64,000 nt of DNA, from assembly GCF_028010285.1 (NCBI RefSeq), contig NZ_CP116304.1, positions 447,501 through 511,500 on the forward strand. Reading direction: 5' to 3'. The position numbers were made by a program, and so were the translations under genes. Below, piece after piece: positions 54,834 to 63,729 of this stretch (its first letter is position 1; each line of letters opens with the position of its first letter). This DNA is from Pseudomonas sp. Q1-7 (GTDB taxonomy: Bacteria > Pseudomonadota > Gammaproteobacteria > Pseudomonadales > Pseudomonadaceae). The notes under the pieces were generated by a model, which saw only the letters and a list, made by a program, of their open reading frames with translations, was not told the origin of the DNA and made no database searches.

Positions 54834-54999
54834 GGATGGGCTCGACAGGGAATGGAAGTGCGGAGCGCAAGGCTACCTGAAGCGCGGCGTACACGCCCAC
54901 TGGTCGGCACCGGCATCGTGAAGGTTCGTGCGGAACCAGACTGAACGGGACACGGTCCCACGGACCGTTCCCATTCATCCAGCCGGGAGTCTCTTGACC

Positions 55000-55452
55000 A
55001 TGAGCCCCATCTTTCAGTGCCGCTTGACCCTGCTCGCGTCCCTGGTCTGCCTGCCCGTCTTCGCCGAAACCGTGGTTCCGCTGCAGGGGCAGACCCCGCA
55101 ACAGATTCAGCAGGACATCGCCAACTGCCAGGCCCAGGCCGGCAGCACCCCCTCCACCACGACCAGCACAGCCCAGGGCGGTCGCGTACGGGGTGCCGCC
55201 ACCGGCGCGGTGGCGGGTGCCGCGGTTGCGCAGTCGCGCAGCAACGACTTCGACCGGATCGGCGACGACCTGCAGGAAGAATATCGCCAGGAGCGCGCCA
55301 AGGACGCCGCCGTGGCCGGGATGGTGGTCGGTGGCTCGCGCCAGCGCCAGGAGCGCCGTCAGGACCGCCGCAACAACGAGCAGGCCAGCGCCAATGCGTC
55401 CTCGGCCTACACCAGTTGCCTGCAGCAGCGCGGCTACCAGGTGACGCCCTGA
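55000..55452 (+). CDS. Glycine-zipper-type secreted protein
   Basis: The 150-residue protein has a signal peptide (LTLLASLVCLPVFAETV). A short glycine-zipper (GGRVRGAATGAVAGAAVAQS) lies near residue 65, and a highly charged Arg/Asp/Glu/Gln segment follows (EEYRQERAKDAAVAG, SRQRQERRQDRRNNEQ). Cysteines near both ends could form a disulphide. Proteins of this sort are envelope components of unknown role. ATG 55000 was chosen because it places the signal peptide correctly; the upstream in-frame ATG is not supported. Confidence 0.75.
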   Translation: MSPIFQCRLTLLASLVCLPVFAETVVPLQGQTPQQIQQDIANCQAQAGSTPSTTTSTAQGGRVRGAATGAVAGAAVAQSRSNDFDRIGDDLQEEYRQERAKDAAVAGMVVGGSRQRQERRQDRRNNEQASANASSAYTSCLQQRGYQVTP

Positions 55453-55453
55453 G

Positions 55454-56566
55454 CTACCAGCTCAACGCGAAGCTGTGATCGAAGGCGGGCTGGAGGTGGC
55501 AGCCACGGTGGCAGCATTCCCGTTCGAGGGTCTCGAACAGCCAGCGGCGCTCATCGGCATCGGCGCGACCGAGCTGGAAGCGGCGGATATGGGTGGGCAC
55601 CAGCTCCAGGGTGAGCAGGCGCCCGTCGGCGGCCAGGGTGGGGAAGTAGAGCAGGCCCAGTTCGCCGTGGAACACGCCATAGTCGCGGATGCCTTCGTAG
55701 TCGTTCAGCAGGTCGCCGCAGCCGTAGAGAATCAGATGCTCGCGGTACAGTTCCAGGCCCTTGATATGGTGCGAGGAATGCCCGTGTACCAGGTCGACGC
55801 CGGCCTGATCGATCAGGCCGTGGGCGAAGCGCTGTTGCTCGGGTGAAATCTCGAAGCCCCAGTTGCCTCCCCAGTGAATCGAGGCGATGACCCGGTCCCC
55901 CGGCCGCTTGCAGGCGTGGATGCGTTCGGCCAGGCGGTCCAGCGTCGGCCGCGACAGGTCTGGTAGCCAGGCGACACCCGAGCGCCGTCCAGTGGCCGCC
56001 CAGCTCGCCGGCACGCCGCAGTCGGGGGTGCAAAGCCCGAACACCAGGAGTCGCGAGCCATCGTTCAGGGGTAGCGCTGCGGGCGTCTCCGCCGCTTGCA
56101 GATCGCGACCGGCGCCGCAGACCTGGACCCCGCCGCGCGCCAGGGTTGCCAGGGTGTCCAGAAGTCCGGCGCGGCCCCAGTCCAGCACATGGTTGTTGGC
56201 CAGTACGCAACAATCGATGTCTGCCGCGAGAATGGCCGGCACATTGGCCGGACTCATCCGGTAGTTGATGCCCTTGGCCTCCGGCTGGCCGCGCCGGGTC
56301 ACCGCGGTTTCCAGGTTGACCAGGCGCACCTGGGGCTGGCGCCTGTGGATTTCCGCCAGTGCGTCGCCCCAGATATAGGCGTAGTCGACGGGGCGGGGCA
56401 GGGGGCCGTGCAGGCCTTCGGCAAGACGCACGTAACCACCGGCATCCTTGAGGTACGGCTCGTACAGCCTGGGGTCGCCGGGATGCGGCAATACCGCGTC
56501 GATTCCGCGCGCGGTCATCAGGTCGCCGGCGAGAAACAGTTTTAGGCTCTGGCTGGCAGCGGGCAT
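55454..56566 (-). CDS. CapA-family metallophosphatase-like protein
   Basis: The 370-residue protein has the CapA/PgsA fold of poly-gamma-glutamate synthesis. Its N-terminus is LKLFLAGDLMTARGIDAVLP with the metal-binding Asp. VRLVNLETAVTRRG and CCVLANNHVLDWGRAGLLDT are the NLE and NNH motifs near residues 95-135, and IASIHWGGNWGFEISPEQQ and LVHGHSSHHIKGLELY carry later metal-binding His residues. GGGAGGTGGCCG before ATG 56566 fixes the start. No capB/capC lie near, so a polymer-hydrolysis or other phosphoesterase role is open. Confidence 0.87.
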   Translation of the reverse strand: MPAASQSLKLFLAGDLMTARGIDAVLPHPGDPRLYEPYLKDAGGYVRLAEGLHGPLPRPVDYAYIWGDALAEIHRRQPQVRLVNLETAVTRRGQPEAKGINYRMSPANVPAILAADIDCCVLANNHVLDWGRAGLLDTLATLARGGVQVCGAGRDLQAAETPAALPLNDGSRLLVFGLCTPDCGVPASWAATGRRSGVAWLPDLSRPTLDRLAERIHACKRPGDRVIASIHWGGNWGFEISPEQQRFAHGLIDQAGVDLVHGHSSHHIKGLELYREHLILYGCGDLLNDYEGIRDYGVFHGELGLLYFPTLAADGRLLTLELVPTHIRRFQLGRADADERRWLFETLERECCHRGCHLQPAFDHSFALSW

Positions 56567-56837
56567 CGGCCACCTCCCGGGGATCAGCAACAGCGTAATC
56601 CTGGGACGGCTCGATTGGCAGCAGGCGGCCTCACCTCCGGCCTGTCGCTCCGGATGCGCCCGCAATGCGGGGGCGGGCATGACCGCCGGTCGATGGGGAT
56701 TGTTACGCGCCACGGAAAAGCGCTTTCAGCGAAGCCGCCTTTTTCCCGCGCCGTGCCTGGAGTCGAATAGACGCATGGGCCAACCAGGCATCCCCAACCG
56801 ATGCCGAGGCCTCCCCAGGCAAAACAGGAGATTCACC

Positions 56838-57095
56838 ATGAACCGTGCCATCGTCACCCGTACCGGCCTGCTGCTCGCCCTGCTGGCCAGCGGCAGCGTC
56901 TTCGCCGCCAAATCCGCCGATACCGTGCCTTACCGCTACGGCATGCCCCTGGACATCGCCCGCGTCATTTCCATCGACGAGCCCAACCCGCTCACCTGCG
57001 AAACCATCCAGGCGAAGATGACCTACGTCGACACCTCGGGCGAAAAGAAGTCCGTGACCTACCTGAAGGAATCCAGCGCCTGCGCCAGCAGCTGA
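56838..57095 (+). CDS. DUF2790 family small periplasmic protein
   Basis: The 85-residue protein has a signal peptide (TGLLLALLASGSVFAAKSAD). A short domain (VPYRYGMPLDIARVISIDEP ... TYVDTSGEKKSVTYLKESSA) matches the DUF2790 family common in Pseudomonas. The family's function is unknown; some members respond to copper or stress. CAGGAG precedes ATG 56838. Confidence 0.85.
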   Translation: MNRAIVTRTGLLLALLASGSVFAAKSADTVPYRYGMPLDIARVISIDEPNPLTCETIQAKMTYVDTSGEKKSVTYLKESSACASS

Positions 57096-57326
57096 TGCCA
57101 CCTGCGCGCCTCAGCCCCCGAAGCGCCGCCGCAGGGCGCTGGGCGAGAGTCCGCTCCGACAGTCAGTCGCGCAGCCGAGCCAGCAGGCTCACCCGGGCGT
57201 CGAGAACGCCCCTCCGCAGTAACGCCGACAACCCCGCCTGAACACGCCTCCACCGCCTGACCGGCTCATTCCACGGCCTGGAATGAGCCGCTGTCATCAG
57301 CCGGAAACCTGCACGCACTCGAATAA
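57096..57326. other. Gap between the DUF2790 gene and the PhoX remnant
   Basis: This stretch holds no gene I can support. ATTCCACGGCC at 57269 faces GGCCTGGAAT nearby, forming a small hairpin that might serve as a transcript end for the DUF2790 gene. The rest is ordinary GC-rich sequence. Confidence 0.4.
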
Positions 57327-57492
57327 CACCTCGGCTGCAACCAGTTGCTCTGTGCCGACCCGGCCACTCGCGAAGTACGCCGCTTCCTGGTGGGGCCGCG
57401 TGGCTGCGAAATCACCGGGATCGCGTTCACGCCGGACGGGCGCACCCTGTGGGTCAACGTCCAGCACCCGGGCCTCAGCTATCCCGCCGGCG
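57327..57492 (+). pseudogene. C-terminal remnant of a PhoX-family alkaline phosphatase
   Basis: About 50 codons read NQLLCADPATREVRRFLVGP, RGCEITGIAFTPDGRTLWVN and VQHPG. This is the conserved C-terminal blade of PhoX/DUF839 phosphatases, which are over 600 residues. The frame is stopped immediately upstream (TAA at 57324) and runs into unrelated sequence after QHPG, so the gene is a deletion remnant. It abuts the end of the Sel1-type gene on the other strand. Confidence 0.75.
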
Positions 57493-58056
57493 TCAGTTCA
57501 TCTGCAGCTTCTTCAACGCCTCGCAGCTCGGCGCGTACTGCCGGTCGCAGGCGCTCTGGAACAGCGCGCGGGCCTGGTAGGGGTCGCGTTTCAGACCCTC
57601 CGCACCCTGGGCGTACATGCTGCCGAGCACGTGCTGGGCCATGGCGTTGCCGGCGGCCGACGCCTGGCCAAGGTACTTGTGCATGGCGCGCTGGTCGGCG
57701 AAGGCCGGGTCGGTGCGGCCGGTGTAGAGGAAGGCGAGGCTGAAGGCCGATTGCGAGTGGCCCTTGTCGGCGGCCTGCTTCCACCAGTACTCGGCCTGCT
57801 TCAGGTCTTTCTGCGGCTTGCCGACGAAGTACAGGCTGCCGAGCTGGTACTGGCTGTCGAGGTCGCCGCGCATGGCTTGCTGGCGAATCCGCTCGAACTC
57901 GCTGGCCTGCTGGTCCTGCTGGTCCTGCGGGGTGGCGGCGGGTGCCGGCGGCTGGCCGGCGGGCGGTGGGGCAGGTTGTTGCTGCTGGACACAGGCCCCG
58001 AGCAGCACCAGTGCGGCGATACAGGCGAGGCGCGGCAAGGCGCGTTGGATGGACAT
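57493..58056 (-). CDS. Sel1-repeat lipoprotein
   Basis: The 187-residue protein is a lipoprotein by its lipobox (ALVLLGAC, Cys near residue 22). A Pro/Gln-rich linker follows (QQQQPAPPPAGQPPAPAATP). Three Sel1/TPR-like repeats come next: GDLDSQYQLGSLYFVGK, GHSQSAFSLAFLYTGR and GNAMAQHVLGSMYAQGAEGL. Such proteins mediate protein contacts at the outer membrane or periplasm. No partner is evident. Confidence 0.88.
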   Translation of the reverse strand: MSIQRALPRLACIAALVLLGACVQQQQPAPPPAGQPPAPAATPQDQQDQQASEFERIRQQAMRGDLDSQYQLGSLYFVGKPQKDLKQAEYWWKQAADKGHSQSAFSLAFLYTGRTDPAFADQRAMHKYLGQASAAGNAMAQHVLGSMYAQGAEGLKRDPYQARALFQSACDRQYAPSCEALKKLQMN

Positions 58057-58260
58057 GGGCTGATGTCTCTCTGGTCAGGACAGGGAGGAGGGTAGTTGCC
58101 TGAGTGGGCGGCGTCACCCAGTCAGCCGGAGCGGATTCATCCGCAAACAAGCCGCAAAGCAGCCCCTTCAATCCCCCAGGCCTGGTGAAACGGAATTCTG
58201 CGCTCGACTCATGCAGGAAAAACCCGTATCAAGCCAGGGATATTTGCTCTGGAGTCACGA

Positions 58261-59172
58261 ATGAAAACCACCCTGGACGAACTGCAAGCCTTCACCACCG
58301 TGGTGGATACCGGCTCCATCACCGCGGCCGCCGAGCAGTTGGCGCAGACCGCTTCCGGCGTCAGTCGCGCCCTGAGCCGGTTGGAGGACAAGCTTGATGT
58401 GACGCTGTTGCGCCGGACCACCCGGCGGCTCGAACTGACCGAGGAAGGCGAGGCCTTTCTCGCCCAGGCCCGTCGCATCCTTGCCCAGGTGGAAGAGGCG
58501 GAAGAGCAGATGGCCCTGCGTCGGCAGAACCCCACCGGACGCCTGCGGGTCAATGCCGCTTCGCCGTTCATGCTCCACGTGCTGGTGCCTCTGGTGAGCG
58601 GTTTTCGGGAGCGCTTTCCGGCGATCGAGTTGGAGCTGCACAGCAGTGAACAGATCATCGACCTGATCGAGCACCGCACCGACGTGGCCATCCGCATTGG
58701 CACCTTGCGCGACTCCACCCTTCACGCGCGGCCGCTCGGCAGCAGCCGCGTGCGTGTGCTGGCCAGCCCCGCCTACCTGGCCGCGCAGGGCCGACCCGAG
58801 AGCGTCGACGCCTTGCGGCAGCACAGTCTGCTGGGCTTCACCCAGCCGGAGGTCCTGAACGATTGGCCGCTGCGTCATGCCTTGGGGGACAGCCTGTCCA
58901 TCGAACCGGCGATCAGGTCGTCCAGTGGCGAGACCTTGCGCCAACTGGCCCTGTCCGGCGCTGGCATCACCTGCCTGTCGGATTTCATGACCCAGGCCGA
59001 CCGCGCCAGCGGCAGCCTGGTCCAGTTGCTGACCGACGATACCGTCGAAGTGCGCCAGCCCATCCATGCCGTCTATTACCGCAACACCGCCCTGGCGTCT
59101 CGCATCGCCTGCTTCCTCGACTACGTGACCGAATGCCTGAAACAGCAGGAATGGGCGATGCGCAGCGCCTGA
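58261..59172 (+). CDS. LysR-family transcriptional regulator
   Basis: The 303-residue protein has an N-terminal winged helix (ELQAFTTVVDTGSITAAAEQ ... GVSRALSRLEDKLDVTLLRR). A LysR substrate-binding domain starts near residue 90 (GRLRVNAASPFMLHVLVPL). The C-terminal half keeps the CrgA/DsdC-like LGFTQPEVLNDWPL pattern. It is divergent from the Sel1 lipoprotein gene and could regulate it, the only gene facing it at short distance. Effector unknown. Confidence 0.9.
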   Translation: MKTTLDELQAFTTVVDTGSITAAAEQLAQTASGVSRALSRLEDKLDVTLLRRTTRRLELTEEGEAFLAQARRILAQVEEAEEQMALRRQNPTGRLRVNAASPFMLHVLVPLVSGFRERFPAIELELHSSEQIIDLIEHRTDVAIRIGTLRDSTLHARPLGSSRVRVLASPAYLAAQGRPESVDALRQHSLLGFTQPEVLNDWPLRHALGDSLSIEPAIRSSSGETLRQLALSGAGITCLSDFMTQADRASGSLVQLLTDDTVEVRQPIHAVYYRNTALASRIACFLDYVTECLKQQEWAMRSA

Positions 59173-59184
59173 CGTCCCTTGTGG

Positions 59185-59255
59185 GGGGCGAATTCATTCG
59201 CGAAACGGGCCGGCCACCTCCCTCTCCCCCGGTTCCCCTCCTGAGGGGGCGGGAT
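59185..59255. repeat. Half REP element and CT-rich repeat text
   Basis: GGCGAATTCATTCGCGAAAC at about 59187 is one arm of the REP family seen at 14044 and 43741, without its partner. CCTCTCCCCCGGTTCCCCTC followed by CTGAGGGGGCGGGATG (59220-59255) resembles the soxG-purU repeat. Together they fill the gap after the LysR gene. Confidence 0.5.
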
Positions 59256-59386
59256 GACGCTGGACCTGCCCGTCCGTAATTTTCATCACCGTGCCCGGAA
59301 GTCCTCCAGTAAACACGGCATTCCTTTGTGTTTCTGTTGCTTATTTCAAACGGCCTGCTTGGCTTTATGAATTCTACAGTGTAAAT

Positions 59387-59404
59387 TTTCATGAAATTTA
59401 AATT
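59387..59404 (+). promoter_or_regulatory. AT-rich palindromes before the puuB-like gene
   Basis: TTTCATGAAA (59387-59396) and AATTTAAATT (59395-59404) are perfect 10-bp palindromes that overlap by two bases. They lie 20-40 bases before ATG 59426 in a markedly AT-rich stretch (59330-59420). Candidate operators for the PuuR-like repressor encoded two genes on, or part of the promoter. Confidence 0.45.
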
Positions 59405-59425
59405 GAAGAAATTCACGAGGCTCCC

Positions 59426-60715
59426 ATGTTCAAGCAGTCCGCCCAGCATGTCGGCACCTACTACGCCCGTACCTACCCCGGCAGCATTCCCCTGCGCCCG
59501 ATCCAGGCTGGCAGCGAGGACACCGATGTCCTGATCATCGGCGCCGGCTTCAGCGGGTTGCACACCGGCTTGCGTCTGGCGCTGGCCGGCAAGCGTGTGA
59601 CCCTGCTGGAGGCCAGCCGCGTGGCCTGGGCCGCTTCCGGGCGCAACGGCGGACAGGCGCTGCTGGGCTGGTCTTGCGACATGCCGCCGCTGGAAAAGGC
59701 CCTGGGCCAGGAACGTACCCGCCGCCTCTGGGACAGCATGCGCTGGGCCGCCACCGAAATGCGCGAACTGCCGCAGCGCCACGGCTTCGAGGTGGACTAC
59801 CGCGTCGGCAGCCTGTGGACCGCGGTCATGGAACGCCGCGTCAAGCTGCTGGAAGACGCCCAGCACGACGCCATCCACAAGTGGGGTTACGACGCGATGC
59901 GCCTGATCGGCCGCGACGAGCTGCCCGAGTGGATCGCCAGCCCACGCTACCGCGCCGCCCTTTATGACCCGGAAGCCGCTCACCTCAACCCGCTCAAGCT
60001 GGCCCAGGGCCTGGCCGCCGCCATCGAGGCCGCCGGCGGGCGCATCTACGAACAGAGCCAGGTGCTGGAGTACCGCCAGACACCGTCCGGCTACGTGGCC
60101 CGCACGGCTCAGGGCGAGGTGCGTGGCGACATCCTGGTGCTGGCCTGCAACGCTTACGTCGACGGCCTCGACCGCCAGCTCTCCAGCCGGCTGCTGCCGG
60201 TGGGCTCTTACCAGGTGGCCACTGCGCCGCTGGACCCGGAGCTGGCGCGCTCGCTGCTGCCGCGCAACAGCTGCGTGATCGACAACCAGTTCGTGCCCGA
60301 CTACTTCCGCCTCACCCCCGACCATCGCCTGCTGTTCGGCGGCGGCTGCACCTACCTGGGCGGTCTGCCCAAGGACGTGCCGGCGGCCACCCGGCCCTAC
60401 CTGGAGCGGGTCTTCCCGCAGCTCCAAGGGGTGGACATCGAGTTCGGCTGGGGCGGCCACATCGACGTCAGCATGAAGCGCACCCCGGACATCGGCCGCG
60501 AAGGCTCGCGCTACTGGCTGCAAGGCTTCTCCGGCCACGGCATCCTGCCGACCCTGGCCGGCGCCAGGGCAGTGTCCGACGCCATCCTCGGCGATCACGA
60601 CCTGCTCGATCTTTACCAGGCCATCGGCAATCCGCGCTTTCCCGGCGGCTCGCTGCTGGCCGCGCCGCTGGAGGCGGCGGGCAAGGCCTATTACCGGCTG
60701 CGCGATGTCATTTGA
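59426..60715 (+). CDS. puuB: Gamma-glutamylputrescine oxidase-like FAD oxidoreductase
   Basis: The 429-residue FAD enzyme has a DAO fold with VLIIGAGFSGLHTGLRLALA near residue 37. SRVAWAASGRNGGQALLGWS is the FAD-binding segment characteristic of PuuB, and the C-terminal part holds WGGHIDVSMKRTPDIGREGS with WLQGFSGHGILPTLAGARA. It is expected to oxidise gamma-glutamyl-polyamines to aldehydes. Genes for a PuuR-like regulator and a PuuA-like ligase follow on the same strand. Confidence 0.87.
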   Translation: MFKQSAQHVGTYYARTYPGSIPLRPIQAGSEDTDVLIIGAGFSGLHTGLRLALAGKRVTLLEASRVAWAASGRNGGQALLGWSCDMPPLEKALGQERTRRLWDSMRWAATEMRELPQRHGFEVDYRVGSLWTAVMERRVKLLEDAQHDAIHKWGYDAMRLIGRDELPEWIASPRYRAALYDPEAAHLNPLKLAQGLAAAIEAAGGRIYEQSQVLEYRQTPSGYVARTAQGEVRGDILVLACNAYVDGLDRQLSSRLLPVGSYQVATAPLDPELARSLLPRNSCVIDNQFVPDYFRLTPDHRLLFGGGCTYLGGLPKDVPAATRPYLERVFPQLQGVDIEFGWGGHIDVSMKRTPDIGREGSRYWLQGFSGHGILPTLAGARAVSDAILGDHDLLDLYQAIGNPRFPGGSLLAAPLEAAGKAYYRLRDVI

Positions 60716-60768
60716 CTCTCCCCCAGCCCCTCTCTCGCAAGCGGGCGAGGGGTGCCCAAGGAGCCCCC

Positions 60769-61326
60769 GTGGACAAGCAAGAAGAAATCGAAAGCCTCGC
60801 GATCCTCATCCGCGACCTGCGCAAGCACAAGAACGTGACCCTGGGCGACCTGGCCGCGCGCATCGACCGCTCGGTGGGCTTCCTGTCCCAGGTGGAGCGC
60901 GGCCTGTCGCGCCCGACCGTGGCCGACCTCACCGCCATCAGCGAAGCCCTGGGCGTGCCCACCACCTACTTCTACAGCCTGGAAAAGCCCCGCGCGCGGC
61001 CCTGGGTGACCCGTCCCGGCGAGCGCCGCACCCTGTACTACGCTGGCGGCATCACCGACGTGCTGGTCTCGCCGAACATGTCGGCCGGCTTCTCCATGCT
61101 CGAAAGCTTCCTCGAACCCGGTGCCACCAGTGGTGAAGGCCACCTGGACGACAGCTCCGAGCAGGGCGGCTTCGTCCTCGAAGGCGAACTGACCGTCTGG
61201 TACGGCGAGGATGCCGAGCCGGTGACCCTCCGGCCCAACGACAGCTTCCAGCTGCCGCCCCATGCCCAGTTCCGCTACGCCAACCTTTCCGACCAACCCA
61301 CGCGAGTCCTCTGGGTGTTCACATGA
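60769..61326 (+). CDS. puuR: PuuR-like regulator (XRE + cupin)
   Basis: The 185-residue protein has a Cro/C1-type helix-turn-helix (IRDLRKHKNVTLGDLAARID ... SQVERGLSRPTVADLTAISE) and a C-terminal cupin domain (VLEGELTVWYGEDAEPVTLR). This is the size and architecture of PuuR, the repressor of putrescine use in E. coli. GTG 60769 was chosen because AAGGAG lies seven bases upstream; it removes a stretch that is in repeat-like text. It probably controls its own operon in response to putrescine. Confidence 0.87.
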   Translation: MDKQEEIESLAILIRDLRKHKNVTLGDLAARIDRSVGFLSQVERGLSRPTVADLTAISEALGVPTTYFYSLEKPRARPWVTRPGERRTLYYAGGITDVLVSPNMSAGFSMLESFLEPGATSGEGHLDDSSEQGGFVLEGELTVWYGEDAEPVTLRPNDSFQLPPHAQFRYANLSDQPTRVLWVFT

Positions 61327-61348
61327 CCCGGCTCGCAGGACCGCAGCG

Positions 61349-62701
61349 ATGACAACAACAAACCCGTACCCCGACCTGCTCAGCGAAGTGCGCGCCTTCC
61401 GCGCCCGGCACCCGGACATCCGCTATGTCGACCTGATCTGCCTGGACATTCCCGGGCACTTCTACGGCAAGCGCTACCCCATCGACATGCTGGAAAAGGT
61501 GGCCGCCGGCAGCCCGCTGAAGCTGCCGCAGAACTGCGTGCTGCTGGGCACCCAGGGCGGGCTCTACCCCATCGGCGACTATTGCTTCGCCGACGGCGAC
61601 CCGGACGCGCCGCGCCGCCTGGTGCCCGGCACTCTGGTACCGGTGCGCTGGGAGCAGGAGCCCCTGGGGCAAATGCTGATCACCTCCGACGGCACCGAGG
61701 CACCCATCGAGTTCGAACCCCGCGAAGTACTGGCGCGGGTGCTGCAGCGCCTGGAGAAACGCGGCATCCGCCCGGTGGTGGCCTTCGAGCTGGAGTTCTA
61801 CCTGTTCGACCGCAAGCTCCGGGACGGCCGGCCGCAATTCCCGCGCGACCCGCTCTGCGAAGACGAGGACGACCAGCCGAACATGCACATCGAGCGCCTC
61901 TCGCGCTTCTCCAGCGTGCTGCATGAAATGGTCGAGGCGGCCAACGAGCAGGGCGTCGCCGCCAACGTCATCACCGCCGAACTCGGTCCAGGCCAATTCG
62001 AAATCAACTTCGGCCACTGCGAGGACGGCCTCCGGGCCGCCGACTGGGCCGCGCTGTTCTGCCGCAGCACCCGGGGCGTCGCGCTCAAGCACGGCCAGCG
62101 CGCCAGCTTCATGAGCAAGCCCTATCTGGACGCGCCGGGCAGCGGCATGCATGTGCACGTGAGCCTCTACGGCCGTGAGGGCCACAACCTGCTGGCCGCC
62201 GACGACCAGCGCCCGCTGCGTCATGCCGTGGCCGGCTGCCTCGACCTGCTGCCCCACTGCATGCCGATCTTCGCCGCCAACCACAACGCCTTCCGCCGCT
62301 ATGGCGCCATGGTCAATGCCGCCAGCCGCGCGAGCTGGGGTTTCGAGGATCGCGATGCGTGCATCCGCATTCCCGAGTCCGACGGCCGCAACCTGCGCAT
62401 CGAACACCGCCTGGCCGGCGCCGACGCCAACCCCTATCTGGTGCTGGCCGCCATCCTCACCGGCATGGAACACGGCCTGGATGCCGCCCGCGAACCCATC
62501 GCCCCGCTGAACGAAGACCGCGGCAGCGGCATCGACTTCCCCACCGACATGCTCACCGCCGTCACCGCCATGCGCGGCCACCCGGTGGTGAACGAAGGCC
62601 TGGGCAGCGAATTCGTGATGGTCTATTGCGAGAACAAGCGCCAGGAGTACCTGGACTTCATGAACGAGGTGAGCGCGCGGGAGTACCGCTGGTACATGTG
62701 A
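61349..62701 (+). CDS. puuA: Gamma-glutamylputrescine synthetase-like protein
   Basis: The 450-residue protein is a glutamine-synthetase-fold ligase. It has an N-terminal YVDLICLDIPGHFYGKRYPI segment, GPGQFEINFGHCEDGLRAAD near residue 215, MHVHVSLYGREGHNLL and the C-terminal GADANPYLVLAAILTGMEHG. The motifs and length fit PuuA/SpuI-type gamma-glutamyl-polyamine synthetases rather than GlnA. It follows the PuuR-like gene by 22 bases. With the oxidase it would open the gamma-glutamyl route of polyamine breakdown. Confidence 0.87.
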   Translation: MTTTNPYPDLLSEVRAFRARHPDIRYVDLICLDIPGHFYGKRYPIDMLEKVAAGSPLKLPQNCVLLGTQGGLYPIGDYCFADGDPDAPRRLVPGTLVPVRWEQEPLGQMLITSDGTEAPIEFEPREVLARVLQRLEKRGIRPVVAFELEFYLFDRKLRDGRPQFPRDPLCEDEDDQPNMHIERLSRFSSVLHEMVEAANEQGVAANVITAELGPGQFEINFGHCEDGLRAADWAALFCRSTRGVALKHGQRASFMSKPYLDAPGSGMHVHVSLYGREGHNLLAADDQRPLRHAVAGCLDLLPHCMPIFAANHNAFRRYGAMVNAASRASWGFEDRDACIRIPESDGRNLRIEHRLAGADANPYLVLAAILTGMEHGLDAAREPIAPLNEDRGSGIDFPTDMLTAVTAMRGHPVVNEGLGSEFVMVYCENKRQEYLDFMNEVSAREYRWYM

Positions 62702-62722
62702 TCGCCGAGACGTGGCGCATGT

Positions 62723-63718
62723 GTGGACCACGCTTCACCGGTCCACCATGCGAGGCTCGGCTGGGCCCGCTGGTGGATGAAAAGAGCGTCATCCACCCTA
62801 CGGCAGGACTGCGTCCTGCATTCGCGAATGAATTCGCTCCCACAAGGTTCGCGCGGAGCTGTGTGGGATGGCGTAGAGCGGAGCGAAACCCATCACGTGG
62901 ACCACGCTTTATCGGTCCGCCCTGCGGGTCTCGGGTGGACACCGCTTGTGGATGAAAAGAGCGTCATCCACCCTACGGCAGGACTGCGTCCTGCATTCGC
63001 GAATGAATTCGCTCCCACAAGGTTCGCGCGGAGCTGAGTAGGATGGCGTAGAGCGGAGCGAAACCCATCACGTGGACCACGCTTTATCGGTCCGCCCTGC
63101 GGGTCTCGGCTGGACACCGCTGGTGGATGAAAAGAGTGTCATCCACCCTACGGCAGGACTGCGTCCTGCATTCGCGAATGAATTCGCTCCCACAAGGTTC
63201 GCGCGGAGCTGTGTAGGATGGCGTAGAGCGGAGCGAAACCCATCACGTGGACCACGCTTTATCGGTCCGCCCTGCGGGTCTCGGCTGGACACCGCTTGTG
63301 GATGAAAAGAGCGTCATCCACCCTACGGCAGGACTGCGTCCTGCATTCGCGAATGAATTCGCTCCCACAAGGTTCGCGCGGAGCTGTGTAGGATGGCGTA
63401 GAGCGGAGCGAAACCCATCACGTGGACCACGCTTTATTGGTCTGCCCTGCGGGTCTCGGCTGGACACCGCTGGTGGATGAAAAGAGCGTCATCCACCCTT
63501 GGCAGGACTGCGTCCTGCATTCGCGAATGAATTCGCTCCCACAAGGTTCGCGCGGAGCTGTGTAGGATGGCGTAGAGCGGAGCGAAACCCATCACGTGGA
63601 CCACGCTTTATTGGTCCGCCCTGCGGGTCTCGGCTGGACACCGCTGGTGGATGAAAAGAGCGTCATCCACCCTACGGCAGGACTGCGTCCTGCATTCGCG
63701 AATGAATTCGCTCCCACA
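62723..63718. repeat. Tandem array of ~175-bp composite repeats (5.7 copies)
   Basis: Units begin with GTGGACCACGCTT at 62723, 62897, 63072, 63247, 63422 and 63596 (periods of 174-175 bases). The sixth is cut at 63718. Each unit holds three hairpin elements in fixed order: GGTGGATGAAAAGAGCGTC with ATCCACC, the REP arm TCGCGAATGAATTCGCTCCC, and GTAGGATGG...GAAACCCATC. Copies two to six are nearly identical, and the first is more diverged. Short open frames of about 75 residues repeat through the array but start and end in different units and look spurious. The array separates puuA from a LysR gene. Confidence 0.93.
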
Positions 63719-63729
63719 CGTACACACCC

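Noticed and set aside
63072-63480. Repeated ~77-codon frames within the tandem array
   Set aside because: Each is the same non-coding unit read through; frames cross unit borders, have no ribosome site and contain the REP and hairpin arms.
62723-63718. CRISPR-like regular repeats
   Set aside because: Units are ~175 bp and almost identical throughout, with no short repeat/variable spacer pattern and no cas genes.
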